Below the pieces are notes generated by a model. The model saw only the letters and a list, made by a program, of their open reading frames with translations. It searched no databases and had not been told where the DNA came from. Source: Bacteroidota bacterium (GTDB lineage: Bacteria > Bacteroidota > Bacteroidia > Chitinophagales > Chitinophagaceae). Taken from it: a stretch of 19,363 nucleotides of DNA. Position 1 is the first letter of the stretch; each line of letters begins with the position of its first letter. The translations under genes were made by a program, and so were the position numbers. Of the stretch, positions 14,245-19,363 are shown piece after piece. The stretch covers positions 1 through 19,363 of the forward strand of contig JAFAFV010000057.1 of assembly GCA_023423285.1 (NCBI GenBank), given 5' to 3'.

Positions 14245-15786
14245 TTAAACGCTTGTCTTATCTACCAGCACATCACCTGTCATGTTTTCAGGTATGGGCA
14301 GCTTCATAAAGGTAAGAATTGTAGGCGCTATATCACCAAGTTTACCTTCCCTGATCTCGCCGCGCCAGTTGTTATCTATAATGAAAAGTGGAACCAGGTT
14401 CATGGTGTGAGCTGTGTTGGGCGAACCATCTTCGTTGATCAGGTAGTCGCTGTTGCCGTGGTCTGCCGTAAGAAAAATGACGAAATCCTGTTTCAGCGCT
14501 TCGGTTACAATTTGCTCCACACAGCGGTCTACCGTTTCTACGGCTTTTATTGCCGCGCTAAAAACGCCGGTGTGGCCCACCATGTCGGCATTGGCAAAGT
14601 TTAAGCAAATAAAGTCAGCTGTTTTATTTTGTATTTCAGGTAAAAGGGCTTCTGTTAATTCGTATGCGCTCATTTCGGGTTGCAGATCGTAAGTGGCCAC
14701 TTTGGGCGATGCTTTTAATATCCTGCTCTCTCCTTCAAAAGGCGCTTCACGCCCTCCGCTGAAAAAGAAAGTGACATGAGGGTATTTTTCAGTTTCAGCA
14801 ATTCTTATTTGCTTCAGATCGTTGCGTGCAATTACTTCACCAATGGTATTGGTAAGGTCTTCATTAAGAAAAATAGATTTTATACCTACAAATTTATGGT
14901 CGTATACCGTCATTGTAGTGTAGTCAAGCCTCAGTGCTTTCATGCCAAAATCGGGGTAGTCGGTTTGTGTGAGCACTTCGGTAATCTCCCGGCAGCGGTC
15001 TGTACGAAAGTTAAAGCAAAGCACATGATCACCTTCCTTAATTGTAGCCGTTGGCTGGCCATTTTCGTTTAAAATTACGGTAGGCTTAATAAATTCATCG
15101 GTTATATTCTCTTCATAGCTTTGTTTTACGGCATCAATGGCAGAGGCTGCTGTGGCGCCTGCGCCGTGTACCATTGCATTATACGCAAGTGCCACGCGTT
15201 CCCACCTTTTATCCCTGTCCATTGCATAATAGCGGCCGTCAACAGTTGCTATTTTACCTACGCCAGTGTCATTCAGGTGGTTTTGCAAATCTTCAATAAA
15301 ACTGAGCCCGCTTTTGGGGTCGCAGTCCCGCCCGTCGGTAAACGCGTGAATGTATACTTCGTCCAATCCGTTGTCTTTACAAATATTTACCAGCGCTTTT
15401 AAATGATTGATGTGCGAGTGCACACCTCCATCGCTCACAAGGCCCAGAAGGTGCAGGGGCTTCCCGTTTTCTTTGGCGGTTTGTATGGTTTGCAGCAGTA
15501 CAGAATTGGCTGCGAGTTCACCGCTTTTAATGGCCACGTTAATACGCTGTAGCTCCTGGTACACAACGCGCCCTGCGCCCAGGTTCAAATGTCCCACTTC
15601 ACTGTTGCCCATTTGTCCTTCGGGTAAGCCTACCAGTTCGCCAAAAGTGGTAAGCGTGGTATGAGGATATTGGTCGTATAAAGAACTGGTAAAAGGTACA
15701 TTAGCATTTTGAATGGCATCTGCAGAAGCAACTTTTCCAAGTCCCCATCCGTCCATTATGATAAGAATAGCTCTTTTTTGCAACAT
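14245..15786 (-). CDS. gpmI: 2,3-bisphosphoglycerate-independent phosphoglycerate mutase
   Basis: The 513-residue cytoplasmic enzyme interconverts 3- and 2-phosphoglycerate in glycolysis and gluconeogenesis. It shows the alkaline-phosphatase-fold start AILIIMDGWGLG with D12, the catalytic serine S62 in EGQMGNSEVGHLNLGAG, HAFTDGRDCDP, CFNFRTDR, and the C-terminal metal site FLTADHGNSDYL plus NTAHTMNLVP. These are the two-manganese ligands and phosphoserine loop of GpmI. Length is normal for the family (about 510). It is divergent from DUF4783 across 186 bases and appears monocistronic. No terminator of note follows; only a weak short hairpin and T-run are seen between 14150 and 14220. Confidence 0.98.
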   Translation of the reverse strand: MLQKRAILIIMDGWGLGKVASADAIQNANVPFTSSLYDQYPHTTLTTFGELVGLPEGQMGNSEVGHLNLGAGRVVYQELQRINVAIKSGELAANSVLLQTIQTAKENGKPLHLLGLVSDGGVHSHINHLKALVNICKDNGLDEVYIHAFTDGRDCDPKSGLSFIEDLQNHLNDTGVGKIATVDGRYYAMDRDKRWERVALAYNAMVHGAGATAASAIDAVKQSYEENITDEFIKPTVILNENGQPTATIKEGDHVLCFNFRTDRCREITEVLTQTDYPDFGMKALRLDYTTMTVYDHKFVGIKSIFLNEDLTNTIGEVIARNDLKQIRIAETEKYPHVTFFFSGGREAPFEGESRILKASPKVATYDLQPEMSAYELTEALLPEIQNKTADFICLNFANADMVGHTGVFSAAIKAVETVDRCVEQIVTEALKQDFVIFLTADHGNSDYLINEDGSPNTAHTMNLVPLFIIDNNWRGEIREGKLGDIAPTILTFMKLPIPENMTGDVLVDKTSV

Positions 15787-15829
15787 GTTGGTTTTTTTAA
15801 CTGTTTGATAATCATTGTTTCTTTAAAAT

Positions 15830-15861
15830 CCTCTCATTAGGCAGAGGCCGTTTTAAAACGG
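15830..15861. repeat. Adjacent hairpin and palindrome in the gpmI/DUF4783 divergent region
   Basis: CCTCT (15830-15834) pairs with AGAGG (15843-15847), directly followed by the perfect 14-base palindrome CCGTTTTAAAACGG (15848-15861). They lie in the divergent promoter region 15787-15972, which otherwise shows no gene and no clear TAnnTTTG on either strand. The palindrome is a candidate operator for a dimeric regulator; the hairpin would be in the gpmI leader if transcription starts further upstream. Confidence 0.4.
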
Positions 15862-15972
15862 TTAAAATTAATTAATAATCCTGATGCAGCATATGAATTA
15901 TGGCATATTTTTGACCAATATCAGCATTCGCAATAAAAAGAGATCGGGAATGGAATATTTAATAAAAGATAA

Positions 15973-16362
15973 ATGAAAAAAAGTTTAACTCTTCTGGTAC
16001 TAAGTCTTGCATTTTGGGGATTTGTTCACGTAAATGCACAAAATATTGATGGCGTAATTAACGGCATTAAACAGGGCAATGCTGCAACCATCAGCTCGAA
16101 CGTGGGTGGTAACCTACTGTTGACTATTGCCGACAAAAGGGGTACCTATAATAGTAAGGATGCTCAAAAAGTGATTAAAAGTTTTTTTGATCAGGCAAGC
16201 GTGAAGGGTTTTGATGTAAAACACAAGGGTAACTCTCCCAATGGCCGGTATGCAATTGGTACATTGGCCACATCTCAGGGTAACTATCGCGTAAATATTT
16301 TTATGAAAAATGAAGGTGGTAAAGAAGTGATCAAAGAACTTCGTTTTCAGTTAATTGAGTAA
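15973..16362 (+). CDS. DUF4783 family exported protein
   Basis: The 129-residue product has a Sec signal peptide (KKSLTLLVLSLAFWGFVHVNA, cut before QNIDG), then a roughly 105-residue domain with IKQGNAATISSNVGGNLLLTI and GNYRVNIFMKNE that matches DUF4783, a small NTF2-like fold family of Bacteroidetes. Function is unknown; it should be periplasmic or outer-membrane associated. It lies just upstream of nadC on the same strand, a neighbourhood I associate with the family. The ATG is preceded by AAAAGATAA and no Shine-Dalgarno. Confidence 0.85.
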   Translation: MKKSLTLLVLSLAFWGFVHVNAQNIDGVINGIKQGNAATISSNVGGNLLLTIADKRGTYNSKDAQKVIKSFFDQASVKGFDVKHKGNSPNGRYAIGTLATSQGNYRVNIFMKNEGGKEVIKELRFQLIE

Positions 16363-16467
16363 TGATTACAACGACATAAGTGCTAAACTATAAAATGAAT
16401 CACCTCCTTAACGAAGGTTTTTTAATGTCAGCCAGGCGTGGTTTTCGCTGAGTTTGCAAAAGCCTTT

Positions 16468-16475
16468 TATCTTTA
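16468..16475 (+). promoter_or_regulatory. Candidate nadC -7 element
   Basis: TATCTTTA at 16468-16475 matches TAnnTTTG in seven of eight positions and ends 4 bases before the chosen nadC ATG. A message starting from it would be leaderless or nearly so. Only a weak T-rich stretch is found at the -33 position. Confidence 0.35.
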
Positions 16476-16479
16476 CAGC

Positions 16480-17340
16480 ATGACAGAAGATTTCAGAAAA
16501 AAACTTCATCATTTAATTAGTGAGGCATTGAAGGAAGATATTGGCAGCGGAGACCATTCCACGTTGTCAAGCATCAACCCCGAAGCAACTGGTAAAGCTG
16601 TGTTGAAGATAAAGCAGGATGGTATTTTGGCTGGGATGGATGTTGCCAGAGAAATATTTGAGTTTCAGGAACCGGGCATCAGGTTTACTACTTTTAAGCA
16701 GGACGGTGAAGCAATGAAAGCAGGTGAACAAGCTTTTGAAGTTGAAGCCCGCATACACACGATTTTGCAATGCGAAAGACTGGTTCTGAATTGTATGCAG
16801 CGCATGAGCGGTATTGCCACACTTACCAAACAGTACACGGATAAATTAAAAGGCTATAAAACCCGGTTGCTCGATACGCGTAAAACCACTCCTAACTTTC
16901 GCCTGCTTGAGAAAGAGGCCGTTCGTATTGGCGGTGGCGTAAACCACCGGTTTGGATTGTATGATATGATTATGCTGAAAGACAACCATATTGATTATGC
17001 CGGCGGTATGGAAGGTGCCATTAACAAAGCTTATGAGTATGTACAAAAAAATCAGCTTGATATTGAAATTGAGGTGGAAACACGCAGTATTGAAGATGTA
17101 AAAAAAGTGATGGAAGTAGGTATAGGTAAGGTTTTTCGTGTGATGCTGGACAATTATACGCCCTCGCAAATCACTGAAGCTTTGGAACTGATCAGCGGGA
17201 AGTTTGAAACAGAAGCAAGTGGTGGCATTAATTTAGATACGATAGAAAGTTACGCAGCCACAGGCGTAGACTTTGTGAGTGTTGGGGGGCTGGTACACCA
17301 AGCAAAAAGTTTAGATTTGAGCTTAAAAGCAGCGATTTAA
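16480..17340 (+). CDS. nadC: Nicotinate-nucleotide pyrophosphorylase (carboxylating), quinolinate phosphoribosyltransferase
   Basis: The 286-residue enzyme converts quinolinate and PRPP to nicotinate mononucleotide, CO2 and pyrophosphate in de novo NAD synthesis. Signatures include LKEDIGSGDHST near the N-terminus, ERLVLNCMQRMSGIAT, the substrate loop LLDTRKTTPNFRLLEKEAVRIGGGVNHR, MLKDNHI, EVETRS, MLDNY, ASGGI and VDFVSVGGL. I choose the ATG at 16480; the in-frame ATG at 16438 would add 14 hydrophobic residues not seen in the family and would sit upstream of the -7 element. nadA and nadB are not in the window. SUI1 follows 11 bases after the stop, so the two probably form an operon. Confidence 0.96.
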   Translation: MTEDFRKKLHHLISEALKEDIGSGDHSTLSSINPEATGKAVLKIKQDGILAGMDVAREIFEFQEPGIRFTTFKQDGEAMKAGEQAFEVEARIHTILQCERLVLNCMQRMSGIATLTKQYTDKLKGYKTRLLDTRKTTPNFRLLEKEAVRIGGGVNHRFGLYDMIMLKDNHIDYAGGMEGAINKAYEYVQKNQLDIEIEVETRSIEDVKKVMEVGIGKVFRVMLDNYTPSQITEALELISGKFETEASGGINLDTIESYAATGVDFVSVGGLVHQAKSLDLSLKAAI

Positions 17341-17351
17341 AAAGATTGATA

Positions 17352-17708
17352 ATGGCTAAAAATAAATCAGGCAATAAAGGGTTTGTGTATAGTACCGACC
17401 CGGATTTCAATTCGTACCGTTATCAGGATGAAGAATCGCAGGAGTTGGAAACTCCGCCACCTGCACAACAAAAACTTCGGCTTCAGTTGGAAACAAAACA
17501 CAGGGGAGGTAAAACAGCTACCGTAGTTTTGGGTTTTTTTGGTACTGATGCCGATTTGGCAGAACTTGCCAAAAAATTGAAATCATTTTGCGGAACTGGT
17601 GGCTCGGCTAAAGACGGTGAAATCATCATTCAGGGCGACCAAAGAGACAGGTTACTGCAATGGTTTCAAAAAAACGGCTATACCAATGTGAAGAAGAGTG
17701 GAGGGTGA
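17352..17708 (+). CDS. SUI1/eIF1-like translation factor (YciH family)
   Basis: The 118-residue protein has a disordered charged N-terminus and a C-terminal SUI1 domain (about residues 40-118) with LETKHRGGKTATVVLGF, LAELAKKLKSFCGTGGSAKDGEIIIQGD and QWFQKNGYTNVKKSGG. This is the family of eIF1 and E. coli YciH, which bind the small ribosomal subunit and influence start-codon selection. The ATG at 17352 is used; a TTG two codons earlier would give only two more residues. It is 11 bases downstream of nadC and probably co-transcribed. The stop is 5 bases before the A-run of the hairpin at 17722-17748, which terminates in the other direction. Confidence 0.93.
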   Translation: MAKNKSGNKGFVYSTDPDFNSYRYQDEESQELETPPPAQQKLRLQLETKHRGGKTATVVLGFFGTDADLAELAKKLKSFCGTGGSAKDGEIIIQGDQRDRLLQWFQKNGYTNVKKSGG

Positions 17709-17713
17709 AGGCA

Positions 17714-17748
17714 TAAAAAAATCCCCAAAACTTTATCAGTATTGGGGA
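17714..17748 (-). terminator. Strong intrinsic terminator, minus strand
   Basis: Read on the minus strand, TCCCCAA (17748-17742) pairs with TTGGGGA (17728-17722). Inside, ACT/AGT adds three pairs after one mismatch around a 5-base loop. TTTTTTT follows at once. In the plus direction there is no T-run, so it does not serve sui1 as a classic terminator. Confidence 0.8.
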
Positions 17749-17792
17749 CTCATCAAAAACCATTAACCATTAAACCTTATCCTATGAAAATT
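17714..17792 (-). ncRNA. Predicted small RNA of about 80 nt on the minus strand
   Basis: A minus-strand promoter (17799-17828) and an intrinsic terminator (17714-17748) frame a stretch that contains no minus-strand gene. The predicted transcript starts near 17792, has a mostly unpaired G/U-rich 5' part with tandem GGTTTAATGGTTAATGG, and ends in a stable hairpin plus T-run. It would be antisense to the leader and ATG of the small ORF at 17784-17909. I do not recognise an Rfam family. Everything here is from sequence signals; expression is not known. Confidence 0.55.
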
Positions 17793-17909
17793 CTAAGTCA
17801 AAACTACGAAACATTTTTAAATTTTCAACAGGAAATTTTTCTAAACATAAATTTTCACATTTTTTTAGAATTCAATGTCTTACCATTAAACGGAATATAT
17901 GCAGCATAA
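17784..17909 (+). CDS. Possible 41-codon ORF overlapping the ubiX start
   Basis: An ATG at 17784 opens 41 codons (starts MKILSQNYETFLNF, ends LNGIYAA) with TAA at 17907-17909, overlapping ubiX by 11 bases. The product is Phe/Ile/Asn-rich and moderately hydrophobic. The DNA here is only about a quarter G+C, so a frame of this length without stops is uncommon by chance (rough estimate a few per cent). Upstream is a tandem AACCATTAACCATTAAACC and no clear plus-strand promoter. I recognise no family. It could be a small peptide, a leader for ubiX, or noise. Confidence 0.25.
   Translation: MKILSQNYETFLNFQQEIFLNINFHIFLEFNVLPLNGIYAA
17799..17828 (-). promoter_or_regulatory. Minus-strand Bacteroidetes promoter for the predicted small RNA
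   Basis: The minus strand has TTG at 17828-17826, a 19-base spacer, and TAGTTTTG at 17806-17799. This is a perfect TAnnTTTG at the consensus distance from a -33 TTG, the best full promoter match found in the window. No protein gene lies downstream on this strand before the terminator. Confidence 0.6.
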
Positions 17910-18471
17910 CCGAAAAATAGTAATTGCCATCACAGGTGCAAGTGGCGCTGTATATCCGCAGCGGCTAATACATAAATTGCTGAGAATTAAAGAGCAATGG
18001 AGCGCCCTTGCAGTGGTGGCTACAGACAATGCGAAAGAAGTGTGGCGCATTGAAACGGGAGAATTCTTTACACAGCAAAATGGAGTTGATTATTATCATA
18101 AGAATGATTTTTCGGCACCTTTTGCTTCGGGCAGCGGAAAATATGATACAATGATCATCATCCCCTGCTCTATGGGAACTCTTGGAAGGGTGGCCAATGG
18201 TATTTCTAACGATTTGATTACCAGGGCGGCTGATGTAATTTTAAAAGAAAGACGAAAACTGATTTGCGTGGTGCGAGAAACACCGTATAACCTTATTCAT
18301 ATTAAAAATATGGAAAAAATAGTCCTGGCAGGAGGTATTACCTGCCCCGCCACACCATCTTTTTACAGTGTGCCAAAATCTATAGAAGAAGTGATAGATA
18401 CAGTTGTAGACAGGGTTTTGGACCTTGCTGCCTTTGACATCAAAACCTATAGATGGGGGCAGGATGATTAG
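17899..18471 (+). CDS. ubiX: Flavin prenyltransferase UbiX
   Basis: The 190-residue protein makes prenylated FMN, the cofactor of UbiD-type decarboxylases, from FMN and dimethylallyl phosphate. It has the flavin-binding start IVIAITGASGAVYPQRL (G13-A17), IIPCSMGTLGRVANGISNDLITRAADVILKERRKLICVVRETPYN, and TCPATPSFYSVPKSIEEVIDTVVDRVLD, all signature regions of the family. Length is typical. No ubiD gene is present in the window. The start ATG is in the overlap with the small upstream ORF, and no Shine-Dalgarno is seen. It converges with the PF04120 gene, with 7 bases between stop codons and no terminator in the gap. Confidence 0.96.
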   Translation: MQHNRKIVIAITGASGAVYPQRLIHKLLRIKEQWSALAVVATDNAKEVWRIETGEFFTQQNGVDYYHKNDFSAPFASGSGKYDTMIIIPCSMGTLGRVANGISNDLITRAADVILKERRKLICVVRETPYNLIHIKNMEKIVLAGGITCPATPSFYSVPKSIEEVIDTVVDRVLDLAAFDIKTYRWGQDD

Positions 18472-18478
18472 CTATTCT

Positions 18479-18991
18479 TTATTTTTTATCGGTTACAATA
18501 TCTGAAATATCATCCACTTTTTCTGAAATATCATCCACCTTCTCTTCAATATCCTCTACTTTTTCTCCAATATCTTCAATAGCTGTTTCAATTGATTGTG
18601 AAGATTTTATATCGGCTGATTTTTTAGACTTGTGCGACAACCTGATGTATAATTTATGCAGTTGATCCAGTTCTTCTTCATTCAGATCTTCAATATTCAC
18701 CAAACGATTACTGGCTCCTTTTACTGATGCGATCAGTTCGTTTAATTTTAGCTGTATTGCTTTAGACTCTTTGTTTTGCGATTTTTGAATTAAGAAAACC
18801 ATCAAAAAAGTTATAATCGTAGTTCCGGTGTTGATCACCAATTGCCAGGCTTCTGAAAATTGAAAAATGGGACCAGTTATAGCCCATGTAAGAACCATAA
18901 TTATAGCCACACCAAATGCTATGGAGCTGCCGGTAGCCTGAGTAACAGCATTAGCAAAGCGTTCAAAAAACGGAGTTTTAGTTTCGTTCAT
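18479..18991 (-). CDS. Low-affinity iron permease family protein (PF04120) with heptad tail
   Basis: The 170-residue protein has two membrane segments (about 22-40 and 48-68) and the PF04120 signature NTGTTIITFLMVFLIQKSQNKESKAIQLKLNELI. The C-terminal third is soluble, with LNEEELDQLHKLY and then a coiled-coil-like tail of seven-residue repeats (EDIGEKV, EDIEEKV, DDISEKV, DDISDIV at about 138-165). The family is named after yeast Fet4, but these short bacterial members have only two helices, so actual iron transport is doubtful. There is no terminator directly after its stop; transcripts might run antisense through ubiX as far as 17714. Confidence 0.85.
   Translation of the reverse strand: MNETKTPFFERFANAVTQATGSSIAFGVAIIMVLTWAITGPIFQFSEAWQLVINTGTTIITFLMVFLIQKSQNKESKAIQLKLNELIASVKGASNRLVNIEDLNEEELDQLHKLYIRLSHKSKKSADIKSSQSIETAIEDIGEKVEDIEEKVDDISEKVDDISDIVTDKK
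18501..18584. repeat. 21-bp tandem repeat encoding heptads
   Basis: Four 21-base units lie in the 3' part of the PF04120 gene. TCTGAAATATCATCCAC occurs exactly at 18501-18517 and 18522-18538, with diverged copies at about 18543 and 18564. Each unit encodes one seven-residue heptad. Unit number could vary between strains by slippage. Confidence 0.75.
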
Positions 18992-19016
18992 GTGATCAAT
19001 TCTTTAAATCGTTAGG

Positions 19017-19051
19017 AAAAAATAATGCCAACCTTACAACAAAGGTTGGCA
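19017..19051 (-). terminator. Intrinsic terminator of the DsbD_N-like gene
   Basis: TGCCAACCTT (19026-19035) and AAGGTTGGCA (19042-19051) form a perfect 10-bp stem with a 6-base loop. On the minus strand it is followed by ATTATTTTTT (down to 19017). It lies 25 bases past the stop codon at 19077. Confidence 0.9.
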
Positions 19052-19076
19052 ATGAATAACTTAATGCATCTATCAA

Positions 19077-19363
19077 TTATCCAATTGGAACTTTAAAAGG
19101 CACTTTTTTAGGGGGAAGGCATTTTTTATCATCACAGGTCTGGTACTCCACTATACCTGCTAAGGTAGTTTTTACATTTGCTTTCAGGGTAACTCTTTGC
19201 ACAAAACTCACTGTTTTGGAATATTGATTAGCACTAGATTTTAATATCTTATCATAAAACTTTTCCATTTTACCCTCTTCTTTCACTTTACCTGAAAAAA
19301 CCATTAGGGGGTTGCTTGTAAAATTAAACTCTGTTGGCAAAGCAATGGCATCTTTGGCCTGGG
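19077..19363 (-). CDS. DsbD N-terminal-domain protein, 3' part only
   Basis: The frame runs off the right edge of the window; 94 C-terminal residues are visible, beginning AKDAIALPTEFNF after the edge. VEYQTCDDKKCLPPKKVPFKV matches the DsbD alpha-domain (PF11412), with the redox cysteine pair in TCDDKKC, which receives electrons and reduces periplasmic partners. The protein ends right after this domain with no DsbD membrane part, so it is a stand-alone periplasmic domain, as is seen in Bacteroidetes. An internal TTG at 19340 is not a likely start because the frame is open and DsbD-like upstream of it. A strong terminator follows. Confidence 0.8.
   Translation of the reverse strand, partial: QAKDAIALPTEFNFTSNPLMVFSGKVKEEGKMEKFYDKILKSSANQYSKTVSFVQRVTLKANVKTTLAGIVEYQTCDDKKCLPPKKVPFKVPIG

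Noticed and set aside
16399..16423. ATCACCTCCTT, identical to the common 16S rRNA 3' tail, and a CCTT-AACG-AAGG hairpin followed by six T
   Set aside because: There is no other rRNA sequence nearby, so it is not an rRNA fragment. The hairpin has only four base pairs, too weak to call as a DUF4783 terminator.
16395..16451. 18-codon ORF (MNHLLNEGFLMSARRGFR) between DUF4783 and nadC
   Set aside because: Very short, no family, no promoter or ribosome-binding evidence; such frames are expected by chance.
1..19363. CRISPR arrays, tRNAs, insertion sequences, phage or conjugation genes
   Set aside because: Looked for on both strands; no regularly spaced repeats, cloverleaf candidates, transposases or integrases were seen.

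Overview
The window looks like a chromosomal stretch from a Bacteroidetes/Bacteroidota member, most likely of the Chitinophagaceae type (inferred, no marker rRNA present). The support is the long SecA with a C-terminal zinc motif, perfect TAnnTTTG promoter elements, lack of Shine-Dalgarno sequences, and families such as DUF4783, haem_bd, DUF6132 and the two-gene YeeE/DUF6691 pair.

Layout. 1-1833: a GT39/ArnT-like membrane glycosyltransferase. 1834-5492: secA with its promoter, a possible short leader ORF and an intrinsic terminator. 5525-10758: a minus-strand sulfur/persulfide module. In transcription order it holds a Crp/Fnr regulator, a TauE/SafE sulfite exporter, a persulfide-dioxygenase-like MBL-rhodanese fusion, a stand-alone rhodanese, two DUF2892 membrane proteins (one Cys-rich), a DUF6132 protein, and two half-size YeeE/YedE thiosulfate-transporter-like proteins. 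10881-14119: further minus-strand genes for a DUF202 protein, a signal-peptide-bearing glutamate-racemase homologue, a haem-binding-domain protein and an isoprenylcysteine-methyltransferase-type membrane protein. 14245-17708: gpmI (minus), divergent from DUF4783-nadC-SUI1 (plus). 17709-18471: a small AT-rich intergenic region followed by ubiX. 18479-19363: a minus-strand PF04120 'iron permease' and the 3' end of a DsbD N-terminal-domain protein with its terminator.

How the genes fit together. The sulfur module reads as one regulon: import of thiosulfate or similar (YeeE pair), sulfane-sulfur transfer (rhodaneses, DUF2892, DUF6132), oxidation of persulfide to sulfite (MBL-rhodanese) and sulfite export (TauE). 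A 29-bp element, 28/29 identical, lies upstream of tauE and upstream of the MBL gene, and is the best candidate operator for the Crp/Fnr protein. Between that second copy and the MBL gene sits what looks like the broken N-terminus of an OsmC-family gene.

The least explained signal is in 17709-17898. The minus strand carries a textbook Bacteroidetes promoter (TTG-N19-TAGTTTTG) about 50 nt before a strong intrinsic terminator that no minus-strand gene needs. That predicts a small RNA of about 80 nt, antisense to the leader and start codon of a 41-codon plus-strand ORF overlapping ubiX. No tRNA, rRNA, CRISPR array, insertion sequence or prophage gene was seen. No gene-free stretch exceeds 300 bases; the longest is 1834-2081.
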